A stretch of DNA of 64,000 nucleotides, from NCBI GenBank assembly GCA_019636515.1, contig JAHBXI010000003.1, positions 310,001-374,000 on the forward strand, written 5' to 3'. Numbering within the stretch: position 1 is the first letter of the stretch; the number at the start of each line of letters is the position of its first letter. The notes beneath the pieces were generated by a model that was given only the letters and a program-made list of their open reading frames with translations, was not told where the DNA came from and did not search any database. Source of the DNA: Phycisphaeraceae bacterium. GTDB lineage: Bacteria; Planctomycetota; Phycisphaerae; Phycisphaerales; UBA1924. The position numbers were made by a program, and so were the translations under genes. Positions 41,816-50,135 of this stretch are shown here, in pieces.

Positions 41816-42019
41816 GCGAGGAGGACTCCGAATAGGGATGTCACCCAGTCACCCGCACGAATCCGCGCGAGACCGACGTTGGACATTCCTTGCCGTTGTG
41901 AATTTGGAGAACGCGCCGAACCGCCGCGCAAGGCCGATGCCTGGCGAGCGGTCAAAACGACATCGCCAGCGCTGCTCGGGAAAGGACCCCAATGCAGACC
42001 GCGGGCGGAAACGTGGGCG

Positions 42020-42484
42020 CTAGATGAGGAGGCGAGTGGCCTTCAGCGCGAGCACCTGACCTGATGCGCTGAAGTCGGGCGGGCGAGAGTGCGCAACTCT
42101 CGCTGGAGGCGGATCACAATCCCAGTTCAGAACGAGTGCCACCGTCAGCGGGACGAAGAACACTCTGAGATCGTGGGTATCACTGCGAAAATTCGAGGGA
42201 ACCTGCTCATTGCCGGGCACTGGAACATGGACATGGCACCCGCACTCGTCGTTCGGGTGCAGGGCGATGTTGAATGGTTCGCGCTCGTGATTGTGGCGAC
42301 TACCGCCTCCGACGGACGCCGGGCAGACTTCACGATCACGGTGGCTGCACGTCGCCACAGCGTCCTGCTCGTAGGTGCCGCAGTCCTTGACGGGGATGCA
42401 CAGCACCCGCCCAGGTGCCACGGCAATCGCGCCCTGCATAACCAGCAGGAGCATCGCAACGAGTTTGAAGAGAGCGGGCGGCAT
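42020..42484 (-). CDS. Cys/His-containing exported protein upstream of the RND operon
   Basis: A 154-residue protein with a signal peptide (LFKLVAMLLLVMQGAIAVAPG). A region with several Cys and His residues follows (IPVKDCGTYEQDAVATCSHRDREVCP; HPNDECGCHVHVPVP), then a hydrophobic stretch. It resembles the 31237 protein in layout, not sequence. Position before czcC-type genes, with 204 bases between, and composition suggest a periplasmic metal-binding accessory. No Shine-Dalgarno is obvious. Confidence 0.55.
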   Translation of the reverse strand: MPPALFKLVAMLLLVMQGAIAVAPGRVLCIPVKDCGTYEQDAVATCSHRDREVCPASVGGGSRHNHEREPFNIALHPNDECGCHVHVPVPGNEQVPSNFRSDTHDLRVFFVPLTVALVLNWDCDPPPARVAHSRPPDFSASGQVLALKATRLLI

Positions 42485-42961
42485 CTGATGGGGTGTATCG
42501 GTTCGGCAGTGTATACCGCTTCAACCCGCCGCAACTTCTGCCGAGACGGCCGTCTGCCGCACGCAAACCGAGCGTTCCTTTTCCTCCAACACGCGACCGA
42601 GGTCTTGTACGTTAGGGTTGCGAACGGCAGTCTGCGGCCGTCGTGGCAGCGCGGCGCCGATGGTTGTGAACCGGCCCCATCCGGGCAACCGAACGGAGGT
42701 CGCAGAAGTCCCGCTGTGGCGGGGGATCTGGCGCTTCCAGCGCCACCCACCGTACTCGCTCGCGTCGAAGCTCGTTCACTCGGGATCGGCCATTGGCGTC
42801 CCGATAGCGGTAGAAGTCCGCTACCCCATATTCGGCATCCTCCTCTCACCGCGCTTCGCTTCGTTGGTCATGAGTCTGGGTCTGAGGAGCTCTGGCCTAT
42901 GAACCGGAGCCAACGCCCGGCTGTTGATTAGTCTGAGTGTCCGAAGAATTTGGATAGCTCG
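42485..42961. other. Boundary region between the metal and phage-derived blocks
   Basis: A 477-base stretch without a supported gene. It contains a perfect 12-bp palindrome AGACGGCCGTCT (42544-42555) upstream of the secreted Cys/His-rich protein, and a TATACA box (42510-42515) lacking a properly spaced -35. It may hold the promoter of the RND operon. Confidence 0.4.
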
Positions 42962-44584
42962 TCACCACATCCCATACGTCCGCCCGCCGGTGACGACGCG
43001 ACGCTCGGCACACCAGCTGATGCACATCTCCAGGGCATCGGGACCATCATCGTGAGCCCCGAGCGGGAACTGGCGGAGCTGCTCGAGGAGCATCGTCTGG
43101 CACCGGCTGAACTTGAGCCGCCCGCTGGAGATGTACGCCTCGAGCCCCTCGATGCGGGCCTGCTTGTTGGCGGTGCTGTTCATCGAGCGAGGGTGCAGCG
43201 ATACACCCGCCGCCATCGCCCGCTGGCGGAGCGACTCGACCATCACCGTCTGGAACTGATTGCCCTCCACCACAAAGTCTCGATAGTTGAACACCTTGGC
43301 GAGCTGCACGATGCGGTTGATCGTCTCCTCCGGCTTGCGGCGGGCGATGTCGGCGTGCAGCACGTACAGCGAATCGTCGTTCAGATTCTTCGCCACGGTG
43401 ACGATGGCGGAATAGTCGCCGCGGTTGGGATTCTTCCCGAGGCTCGGGTCACAGGCTCCGTAGATCCGGCAGTGCTGACCGATGCGGCGGACCATCTCCA
43501 TCGGTTCGGTGAACCCGTTATCCCAGTAGTGGAACGAATCCTCGCGGAACAGGCACCGCTCGGGGTCCAGCGGCTCGTTCTGCTTCTCCGACTGAAAGCT
43601 GAGCCGCCCTTCATCCGAACGAATCTGCATGAGACGGAGGTAGTCCTCCTGTTCGGGCCACAGCACCTGCGAACCCTTGAGCATCAACGCCTTGTTCGTC
43701 TCGTAGAACGCCGCGGCGGCGATTGGACCGGTCTCGCCGTTGAACTCTTTCTCGCCGACGCGGATCGCCTCCCATTGATCCCACAGGTCCGCACGCTCGC
43801 TGTAGACCTCGACGGCACGATAGAGACGGCGGTCCCAGCCCACCGACTTCCCCCGCTCGAGTTTTTCGTGCGTGAGGTTCGCCAGCAGCGAGTCGTAGTG
43901 CAGCACCGTGCCGACGACGACCACATTGGTGCGTGCGTCGCCGGCTTTGAGAAGCGTCTTCTCGAACCAGTCCCGCAGCTTGATCCGTTGCTCGGCGGAC
44001 TCGCAGTGCTCCTGGTTCTCAAGATCGTCGCAGATGATCAGGCTCGGGCGGTAGGGTCCGTGCCGCACGCCACGCAGGGCCTGCCCGCTGCCGAGCACCC
44101 GGATCATCACGCCGTTGCGGAGCAGGATGCAGTTGTCCCGCCACGGTTTGGGCATCCGCCCACCTACACCTGCGATCTCCCCCGGCTTTGAGCACACGTC
44201 GGGGAAGTCCTCGAGCAGGAGTTCGTTCCCCTGGATCTCATCCTTGAGGTTCTTGAGCAGCAACGCCGCCTGCTCCTTCGTGCCCGAGATGATCAGCACG
44301 AGCTGCTCGTGCTTATAAAGGATGGACCAGAGGATGTACGCTAGGCTCACGACCGTGCTCTTGGCGTGACCACGCGGAGCGGCGACGGCGATCCGCTGGC
44401 CACGCTCGGTGCTAATGCCGGCGAGCATGCCGTAGAGGTCCTCGTGCATGCGTGACGGCTTGAGCCGCATGTGCTTGGCCAGGTAGACCTGGGCGAACGC
44501 CTTCGGCGAGATCGCGGCGATCCGACGACGGTGACTCGAGAGTGCCCCCGTGATGGCGAGCTGGGATTGAGTTACTGTTTGCAT
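42962..44584 (-). CDS. Phage terminase large subunit
   Basis: A 540-residue packaging motor and nuclease. The ATPase domain has Walker A VAAPRGHAKSTVVS (about 68-81), Walker B LIICDDLEN and a TKEQAALLLKNLK coupling helix. The C-terminal nuclease domain shows YGACDPSLGKNPNRGDYSAIV, VVEGNQFQ and DDGPDALEM, with the acidic metal-binding residues of the RNase H-like fold in place. The sequence is full length and intact. It overlaps the upstream small-subunit-like gene by 13 bases. No portal, capsid or tail genes follow. Confidence 0.92.
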   Translation of the reverse strand: MQTVTQSQLAITGALSSHRRRIAAISPKAFAQVYLAKHMRLKPSRMHEDLYGMLAGISTERGQRIAVAAPRGHAKSTVVSLAYILWSILYKHEQLVLIISGTKEQAALLLKNLKDEIQGNELLLEDFPDVCSKPGEIAGVGGRMPKPWRDNCILLRNGVMIRVLGSGQALRGVRHGPYRPSLIICDDLENQEHCESAEQRIKLRDWFEKTLLKAGDARTNVVVVGTVLHYDSLLANLTHEKLERGKSVGWDRRLYRAVEVYSERADLWDQWEAIRVGEKEFNGETGPIAAAAFYETNKALMLKGSQVLWPEQEDYLRLMQIRSDEGRLSFQSEKQNEPLDPERCLFREDSFHYWDNGFTEPMEMVRRIGQHCRIYGACDPSLGKNPNRGDYSAIVTVAKNLNDDSLYVLHADIARRKPEETINRIVQLAKVFNYRDFVVEGNQFQTVMVESLRQRAMAAGVSLHPRSMNSTANKQARIEGLEAYISSGRLKFSRCQTMLLEQLRQFPLGAHDDGPDALEMCISWCAERRVVTGGRTYGMW

Positions 44585-45480
44585 CGTTCCTCCCGACGCT
44601 TCTGCTCCGCTTCAAGGTGGATCTGGATGGCGGTCTTCGGTGGTGATGGCGGTTGTGACGTCGGCGGGGACGGAACTGCGGCGGGTGCCGGTCTCGGAGG
44701 TTGGGGTGCCGGCGTTGGAGCTGGCGATGGTGCCGCGGCAGCGGGAGCCGATGCCGGCGTCGCTGGTTTGGGCGCCACCGGCGACGACACCGATGCCGTG
44801 CTCGTCGGCGTTGCCGGTGCTGGGGCAGGTGCCGCCGCCGGCGGCGACAGCCCCTGAGCCTCCCGCTCGATCGTCTCCAATCGCAGCACCTCGTTGCGGA
44901 GGTCCGCCATGCTGGAAAGATCGCCGAGGTTGTGGGTCAGATCGCTCTGCACCCGCTGAGCCGCGGTCGGAATGAGCCCGATGCTCTGCAGCCGCTGCAC
45001 CAGCCGGTCGAACATGTCGTAGCACTTGTATTCGCCGTCGATCTTCACCGCCGGCGGCGTCTCCTTGTCGCGGGTCACGCGGCGGATGCGAGCAGAGATC
45101 GCCTCGTACTCTGACGCGAGACGACCCGCGAACAGGTACCCGAGTCGCGGGTCGGGCTCGATGGCGTTCTGCTCGTGGATCGCCTGGCGGTCGCGGGTGA
45201 TGGTGCGGGTGCTGACCCGCAGCACCTGGGCGATCTCGCCGACCGAGAGCCCCTCGCCGACGAGCTGGGCGACGCAGAGCCGGCGGTCGTCGGCGGTGAG
45301 ATTGGATGTGTCGAGGACACCGTTCTTGATGTCTCGGAGGACATCGAAGACGTTGCGATGCCGCCCATCGCCGAGCTCGTCTCGGAGACGACGCCCCGGC
45401 AATGGTGTCTCGTCGTCGGAGGTCTGCGCGCTCTCCGGCACGGGGTCAAGTGGCGTGGAGTCAGGGTTGTTGTCGATCAC
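44572..45480 (-). CDS. Terminase small-subunit-like HTH protein with Pro/Ala-rich tail
   Basis: The 302-residue protein has an HTH (about 70-95, LSVGEIAQVLRVSTRTITRDRQ) followed by helical sequence to about 200. About 100 residues made almost only of Ala, Pro, Ser and Thr come next, with a short charged end. It is directly upstream of and overlapping the terminase large subunit, which points to a packaging-initiation role, although the sequence does not match a known small-subunit family strongly. Translation starts at GTG 45480, overlapping the methyltransferase stop as GTGA. The AP-rich tail is unusual and is probably disordered. Confidence 0.65.
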   Translation of the reverse strand: MIDNNPDSTPLDPVPESAQTSDDETPLPGRRLRDELGDGRHRNVFDVLRDIKNGVLDTSNLTADDRRLCVAQLVGEGLSVGEIAQVLRVSTRTITRDRQAIHEQNAIEPDPRLGYLFAGRLASEYEAISARIRRVTRDKETPPAVKIDGEYKCYDMFDRLVQRLQSIGLIPTAAQRVQSDLTHNLGDLSSMADLRNEVLRLETIEREAQGLSPPAAAPAPAPATPTSTASVSSPVAPKPATPASAPAAAAPSPAPTPAPQPPRPAPAAVPSPPTSQPPSPPKTAIQIHLEAEQKRREERCKQ

Positions 45481-46793
45481 CGCGAATCCTCCTTCGCGGC
45501 GAATCGGTACTTCTCGGCGATCTCGGGTGCGACGGCACCCTCGCCGGCGAAGGCGATGTACCGGCGGACGATGACGTCGCAGTAGACCGGGCTGATCTCG
45601 ATGCCGAAGCACCGCCGCTGCAGACGTTCGGCGGCGATGATCTGCGTGCCGCTCCCCAGGAATGGCTCGTAGCAGATCTCGCCCGGCTGTGTGTGCTGCC
45701 GCATCGGGATCTCGAAGACCTCCAGCGGCTTCGGCGTCGGGTGGTCCGGGCGATCGGCACCGTTGGGAAGAGTGTCGATGTTCCAGACCGTGGGGAGCCG
45801 GTGCTCATCCGCACGCGGCGGCATGTTGCCCTTGATCCAGCCCATCAGGCAAGGCTCATGCTGCCAGAGGTACCAGGTGCGGGTCGGAACACCCTTGTTC
45901 TTGGCCCAGATGATCTGGCAATGCACAAACGCACCGTGCCTGATCCATGCAGCCTCGAGCATCGCCTGTCGACGGGATGCGTGCCAGCAATACCAAGCCG
46001 CGTTCGGGGCGATGCCCTCGGCGACTGCGGCGGCGATGAACTTGTCGTACAGCTCCGGGTTCGCGTCGGCGTCGTCCCAGGTGACGCCGTAGGTGCCGGA
46101 CCAGTCCTTCCGCTTCCCGTTCTTGTCGCCGGGGTGGTTGGTGCCGTCGTAGTCCACGAGATAGGGCGGATCCGTGGCGAACAACCGGGCTCGCATGCCG
46201 TTCATGAGCAACCGGACATGCTCGGGGTTGGTCGAGTCGCCGCAGAGGAGGCGGTGCTGGCGGGCGGGATCGGTGCCGAGGACGATGAGGTCGCCCGGCT
46301 GCGTCACCGGCGTCGCCGCGGCGGCGATGGCTTCCTCGAGATCGAAGCCCTCTTCCTTCTTGGTGGCATCGTCGCCGAGGATCTCGGCGAGCAGGTCGTT
46401 GGTCTCGTCGAGATCGAACCCGGTGATGCCGAGATCGAAGTCGGGCGTCTTGACCAGTTCGCTGAGCAACTCCGCCAGCTTCTGCTCGTCCCAGTCGCCT
46501 TGGGCTTTGTTCAACGCGAGGTTGAGACCCTTCTCCTTGTCGAGCGGCAGGTCGACAACAACGACCTGCACCTCGGTGACGCCGCGAGCCTTAAGCACCT
46601 TGAGACGCTGGTGCCCGCCGACGAGGTTCCCGGTCTGCTGGTTCCAGACGAGCGGCTCGACGAGACCAAACTCATCGACGCTCCGCTCGATCTTCTTGTA
46701 CAGAGGATCACTGGGCTGGAGGTCGAGGCGTGGGTTGTACGGTGCGGGGTTGATGCGATCGATCGAAATGGACTGAATGTTCATGGGGTTCAT
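45477..46793 (-). CDS. ParB-domain/DNA methyltransferase fusion
   Basis: A 438-residue protein in two parts. Residues 1-110 are a ParB/sulfiredoxin-like domain (YNPRLDLQPSDPLYKKIERSVDEFG, NLVGGHQRLKVLKA). Residues 165-438 are a DNA methyltransferase of the DPPY class (ATDPPYLVDY at 206-215), ending with the cofactor loop FLGSGTQIIAAE and RRCFGIEISPVYCDVIV. Such fusions are typical of phages and act on adenine N6 or cytosine N4. A candidate promoter with TATAAT lies 340 bases upstream. ATG 46793, with GGAG upstream, is preferred; ATG 46784 is also possible and the frame is open further upstream. Confidence 0.88.
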   Translation of the reverse strand: MNPMNIQSISIDRINPAPYNPRLDLQPSDPLYKKIERSVDEFGLVEPLVWNQQTGNLVGGHQRLKVLKARGVTEVQVVVVDLPLDKEKGLNLALNKAQGDWDEQKLAELLSELVKTPDFDLGITGFDLDETNDLLAEILGDDATKKEEGFDLEEAIAAAATPVTQPGDLIVLGTDPARQHRLLCGDSTNPEHVRLLMNGMRARLFATDPPYLVDYDGTNHPGDKNGKRKDWSGTYGVTWDDADANPELYDKFIAAAVAEGIAPNAAWYCWHASRRQAMLEAAWIRHGAFVHCQIIWAKNKGVPTRTWYLWQHEPCLMGWIKGNMPPRADEHRLPTVWNIDTLPNGADRPDHPTPKPLEVFEIPMRQHTQPGEICYEPFLGSGTQIIAAERLQRRCFGIEISPVYCDVIVRRYIAFAGEGAVAPEIAEKYRFAAKEDSR

Positions 46794-47784
46794 GGCAAAA
46801 GAATCTCCGTGGGCTGCGGCACGGGCCGAGCCTTGTGTGCGGACGAACAGACCGCCGAGCAAACCCGATGAGTCCGATGGCAACGTCGCGACGTAGCCAC
46901 CGCCCTCGCCGAGCGAGATCGGCTCACACTCCTGAAGGTTCCTTTGCGTCTTAAGCCTCAGCCCCGAGGACCGTGCCCCAAGGTTCTTCCGCCGAGCATC
47001 ACGCTCGTGGGAGTCGAGTCCCGACCCGGCAGACGCCGGGTCATGGTGCCCCAGAATCACTCCGGTTCACCACGACGACTGGGTGTCTTCCGTTCGCTTG
47101 GCATCACGCCGCACGCCCATGAAGAACCGTGCCCGATTATATACAACTCGGCGATGCTTCGCCAGTAGATGGTGTTTTCACTCGGGAAAACAGGCCTTTT
47201 TTGCACTTGACGATTTCGCATCCGGGCAGCGCAGCTCATCGAGGCTCGATTGGGTCTAGATCAACTTATGTGTTCAACAGCAACAACGACGATGTTTGCG
47301 GACGCTCGATCCGACGTTCTTTGTCGGCGCCGTGCCCGATACGCGGCTCGCAATGCGATCGTTCGTTCTCGTCGACGCCGGCCAGCTCACAGAGTGGGTT
47401 CAAGAGCCGGGCTAGGAATGACCATCGAACGTTCTTCGCGAGGCCATCGTCCGCTCCCGACAATGGCGACAGAGACCCGGCTGTTCGGCTAATGGCCGGA
47501 ACCTTGGGCGCCGATCCTCCGTTCTCTTGGACGCCTGCAGCCGGCGATCGTCCGCTCTTTGCGACGCCATCTCCGGCGCGGTCGGCGTGTCAGGGTCCGA
47601 GGAGACAGATAAGCGTGATATTTGATCGGACCGGCCTTGACGGGCCAGGAACGGGGGTTTTGAGTGTGGCCGGGCGGCGCCGAACCGCAAAAAGGGTGAC
47701 ACATCGGACAACATCAACGCCATCTCGGACCGCCAAAGGCGCGCCCAAACCCCTCCGAGAGACCACTTGACGAGTCTGGAATCT
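46794..47784. other. Non-coding right end of the island
   Basis: About 990 bases without a supported gene. The short frames present have no recognisable product. A hairpin GACCCGGC / GCCGGGTC lies near 47025. A possible minus-strand promoter for the methyltransferase-terminase operon has TATAAT at 47136-47141 with a poor -35 (TGGCGA) 17 bases upstream. The rest probably holds recombination and control sequences close to attR. Confidence 0.45.
47136..47164 (-). promoter_or_regulatory. Candidate promoter for the methyltransferase-terminase operon
   Basis: The minus strand carries a consensus -10 TATAAT at 47136-47141 and a weak -35 TGGCGA at 47159-47164 with 17-base spacing. The leader would be about 340 bases long. 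The -10 is preceded by a second TAT, giving TATATAAT. Confidence 0.35.
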
Positions 47785-47807
47785 CTCTCCGCTTGAGCGG
47801 GAGACTC
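47785..47807 (+). repeat. Right attachment site (attR), 23-bp direct repeat
   Basis: Identical to 13873-13895, the copy overlapping tRNA-Ser(GGA). On this side no tRNA body precedes it; only the last seven tRNA bases and the terminator arm are present, as expected for the distal copy after integration at a tRNA 3' end. Confidence 0.85.
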
Positions 47808-47837
47808 TCCTTGCGAGGGTCTCCCGCTTTGTCGTTT
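47797..47837 (+). terminator. Orphan terminator at the right junction
   Basis: Stem GCGGGAGAC (47797-47805) and GTCTCCCGC (47819-47827) with TTTGTCGTTT after it. It is probably the chromosomal terminator of tRNA-Ser(GGA), separated from its tRNA by the inserted island. Confidence 0.7.
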
Positions 47838-47980
47838 CGCCGCGATTTGCCGCGAGATTCCGCGAGTCTGGATCGCTGGGAGACGCGCGAAAGCGCCGGC
47901 GCGGTCGGCTCCGGGCGGATTCCGACAAGAAGCCTCTCGGTGATCACGACTCGCGGGAACTCCCGACAAAAACAACAAAG

Positions 47981-48071
47981 CGGAGAGGGGGGGATTCGAA
48001 CCCCCGATACGGATTTAGGTCCGTATAACGGTTTAGCAAACCGTCGCCTTCAGCCTCTCGGCCACCTCTCC
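47981..48071 (-). tRNA. tRNA-Ser(GCT)
   Basis: A complete 91-nt class II tRNA on the minus strand. The acceptor stem GGAGAGG / CCTCTCC is identical to that of the other serine tRNA and the discriminator is G. The anticodon loop TTGCTAA has anticodon GCT (48035-48037 on the plus strand as AGC), reading AGC and AGU. It has a long variable arm (TACGGACCTAAATCCGTA) and T-arm GGGGGTTCGAATCCCCC. It faces the island, in the opposite direction to tRNA-Ser(GGA). Confidence 0.97.
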
Positions 48072-48239
48072 AGGGCACGATCGCGATGTCGCTCAGCGCG
48101 AAAACGTCAGTTCCCGCGTCGAGCGGCAATGGTAGCCGCCGGGGCGGGTCGGGGCACGCCGGTCGAGGGTTCGGTTCGCGACGCGGTCTGGATTTCTGAC
48201 CCGCTTCTGGTCCGGCGTGGATCGAGCGCGGGTGCGGGT

Positions 48240-48283
48240 ATGGGGAGCGGGCATGGGGTGTGGGCATGGGGAGCGGGCATGGG
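48240..48283. repeat. 26-bp tandem repeat upstream of the GldA-type gene
   Basis: ATGGGGAGCGGGCATGGG occurs at 48240-48257 and again at 48266-48283, i.e. a 26-base unit repeated nearly twice in a G-rich stretch 30 bases before the ABC ATPase start. Related GCGGG motifs precede it. Confidence 0.65.
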
Positions 48284-48312
48284 TTGCGGCGTCGGTTTAT
48301 AGTGACTCCTTG

Positions 48313-49329
48313 ATGCTGAGCGTTCAGGAAGTCTCCAAGTCGTACGGCCGTTTCCAGGCGGTGACGGGGGTGTCGTTCGCGCTGGAGGCGGGTGAGATCG
48401 CCGGGCTTCTGGGTCCTAACGGGGCGGGGAAGACGACGACGATCCGGATGATCACGGGTTTTTTGCCGCCCGACCGCGGGGCGATCACGGTCTGCGGTCA
48501 CGACACGGTGTCGGCGTCGATCGAGGCCCGGCGCCGGATCGGGTACCTGCCCGAGTCGGCCCCGCTTCACCCGGAGATGACGCCGCGTGGGTACCTGGCG
48601 TTCCGGGCGGCGTTGTACGGGATGCCTCGGCGTGGCCGGGCGGCGGCGATTGGTCGTGTGATCGAGCGATGCTGGCTGGGGGATGTGGCGAACAAGAGGA
48701 TCGGGAAGTTGAGCAAGGGATATCGCCAGCGGGTGGGCCTGGCGTCGGCGCTGCTGCACGACCCGAAGGTGCTGGTGCTGGATGAGCCGACCAACGCCCT
48801 TGACCCGACGCAGGTGCGCGAAACGCGGGGTCTGATCGGTGAACTGGCGAGGGACCGTGTGGTGCTGCTGAGTTCGCACATCCTGTCGGAGGTTGAGATC
48901 GTGTGTTCGCGGGTGATCGTGATGGCCCGGGGGCGAATCCGTGCCGACGGTACACCCGCCGGGCTGACGCGTTCCCGGGGGGGCGCGGTTGCCGGTGGGG
49001 TTGCCGGTGGGGGTGTGGGCGCGTGCGTGGCTCGGTGGCGTTTTGATTCGGCGGAATCGGATGAACGAGTGTTCGCGGCGTTGCGGGGGCTGCCGGGGGC
49101 GGGGTCGGTGTCGGAGGAGTCGGCAAGGCCTGGTCCGGGGTCGGCCGAGCGCGGGGCGATGATCGAGGCGTTGCCCGGCGCGGATTCGTCGGACCTGATG
49201 GAGGCGGTGGGCGGGGTGTTGACCGGGTGCGGGGTCCGGGTGCGGGCGCTGGAGTGGCGTGGGATGACGCTCGAACGGTTGTTTGTGGACCTGGTCGAAC
49301 GCGACCCCGATGACCGGGAGGGGGCGTGA
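48313..49329 (+). CDS. GldA-type ABC transporter ATP-binding protein
   Basis: A 338-residue ATPase with Walker A GPNGAGKTTT, signature KLSKGYRQRVGLASALL, Walker B KVLVLDEPTNALDP and the H-loop SSHI. It is closest in arrangement to GldA/CcmA-like ATPases that pair with an ABC-2 permease and a GldG-type subunit. The C-terminal 110 residues are less conserved and hold a Gly-rich GGAVAGGVAGGGVGA insert. The frame opens upstream, but ATG 48313 begins the conserved MLSVQEVSKSYG. It overlaps the permease by one base (TGATG). Confidence 0.9.
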   Translation: MLSVQEVSKSYGRFQAVTGVSFALEAGEIAGLLGPNGAGKTTTIRMITGFLPPDRGAITVCGHDTVSASIEARRRIGYLPESAPLHPEMTPRGYLAFRAALYGMPRRGRAAAIGRVIERCWLGDVANKRIGKLSKGYRQRVGLASALLHDPKVLVLDEPTNALDPTQVRETRGLIGELARDRVVLLSSHILSEVEIVCSRVIVMARGRIRADGTPAGLTRSRGGAVAGGVAGGGVGACVARWRFDSAESDERVFAALRGLPGAGSVSEESARPGPGSAERGAMIEALPGADSSDLMEAVGGVLTGCGVRVRALEWRGMTLERLFVDLVERDPDDREGA

Positions 49330-50135
49330 TGGCGGCGATGGCGGTGGCGTGGCGAGAGTTCTGTTCGTACTTCCGTCTGCCGGTCGGGTGGATCGCGATC
49401 GCGTTGTACCTGTTCCTGTCGGGGATCGTGTTCGCGTACCTGATTTTCAACCCCGGGCAGCCGGCGACGATGCGACCGTTCTTCACGATCTCGGTGTGGT
49501 TGCTGCTGCCGGTGGCTCCGGCGGTGACGATGCGTCTGGTGAGCGAGGAACTGCGGAGCGGCACGATCGAGCCCCTGATGACCGCTCCGGTGACCGATGG
49601 GGCGGTGGTGGTGGGCAAGTACCTCGGGGCGGCGGGTTTCCTGGGTGTCATGGTGGCGCCGACGGCGGCGTACCCGCTGACGCTGTGGATGGTCTCGGAT
49701 CCCGCGCCGGATCCCGGCCCGATCCTGGCGGGGTATCTGAGTCTGGGGCTGCTGGGGATGCTGTACGCGGCGGTGGGGCTGTGGATGTCGTCGTTGACGT
49801 CGAACCAGACGCTGGCGTTCCTGGGGACGTTGTTTTTCCTGCTGGTGACGCTGCTGGCGACGACGATCGGGCACGAGCACGCCCCGGCGTGGCTGCGTCC
49901 GGCGCTGGCGGAGGCGTCGATCCAGTCTCGGCTGGTGGACTTTTCGAAGGGAGTGATCGACACGTCGCACGTGGTGTTCTTCGTGGCGACGTCGGCGATG
50001 TTCGTGACGCTGGCGGTGTTCACGGTCGAGTCGAGGCGGTGGATCGGGGCGTGGCGCGAGGTGATCCTGTCGGCCGGGGTCGGGCTGGTGGTGGTGGTGC
50101 TGGCGTTGTCGGTCCTGCTGCGGAGGATGATGTGA
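49329..50135 (+). CDS. GldF-type ABC-2 permease
   Basis: A 268-residue membrane protein with six hydrophobic helices, starting MAAMAVAWREFCSYFRLPVGWIAI. Typical features are RLVSEELRSGTIEPLMTAPVTD after helix 2, the coupling region of ABC-2 exporters, and VGKYLGAAGFLG. It starts one base into the ATPase stop and ends overlapping the next gene. With GldA- and GldG-like partners it forms a complex that in Bacteroidetes supports gliding and type 9 secretion-related transport; in planctomycetes the substrate is unknown. A GTG at 49326 is an alternative start. Confidence 0.88.
   Translation: MAAMAVAWREFCSYFRLPVGWIAIALYLFLSGIVFAYLIFNPGQPATMRPFFTISVWLLLPVAPAVTMRLVSEELRSGTIEPLMTAPVTDGAVVVGKYLGAAGFLGVMVAPTAAYPLTLWMVSDPAPDPGPILAGYLSLGLLGMLYAAVGLWMSSLTSNQTLAFLGTLFFLLVTLLATTIGHEHAPAWLRPALAEASIQSRLVDFSKGVIDTSHVVFFVATSAMFVTLAVFTVESRRWIGAWREVILSAGVGLVVVVLALSVLLRRMM

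Larger units (their letters stand above)
13873..47807. mobile_element. Integrated genomic island of about 34 kb with serine recombinase, flanked by 23-bp direct repeats
   Basis: The boundaries are the two identical 23-bp sequences at 13873-13895 and 47785-47807. The left copy spans the 3' end of tRNA-Ser(GGA) and the first arm of its terminator. Inside lie a large serine recombinase with DUF2924 partner at the left end, two XRE/ImmA regulatory pairs, a putative base-hypermodification operon, a metal-efflux block and a phage packaging block at the right end. No conjugation genes, relaxase or phage structural genes are seen, so it may be an integrative mobilisable element, a phage-derived island or a satellite. 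The ancestral site was probably a short gap between convergent tRNA-Ser(GGA) and tRNA-Ser(GCT). Confidence 0.8.

Noticed and set aside
47000-47060. Methyltransferase start at 47060
   Set aside because: The extra 89 residues have no domain features, whereas the ParB-like fold begins at about 46793 next to a GGAG.
47129-47770. 213-codon plus-strand frame at the right end of the island
   Set aside because: Ser/Arg-rich, with no Shine-Dalgarno or motif, and it overlaps the promoter-like region of the methyltransferase operon; likely spurious.
49283-50134. Upstream extension of the GldG-like frame to 49283
   Set aside because: It runs through the permease gene in another frame; the GldG homology begins at ATG 50135, overlapping the permease stop.
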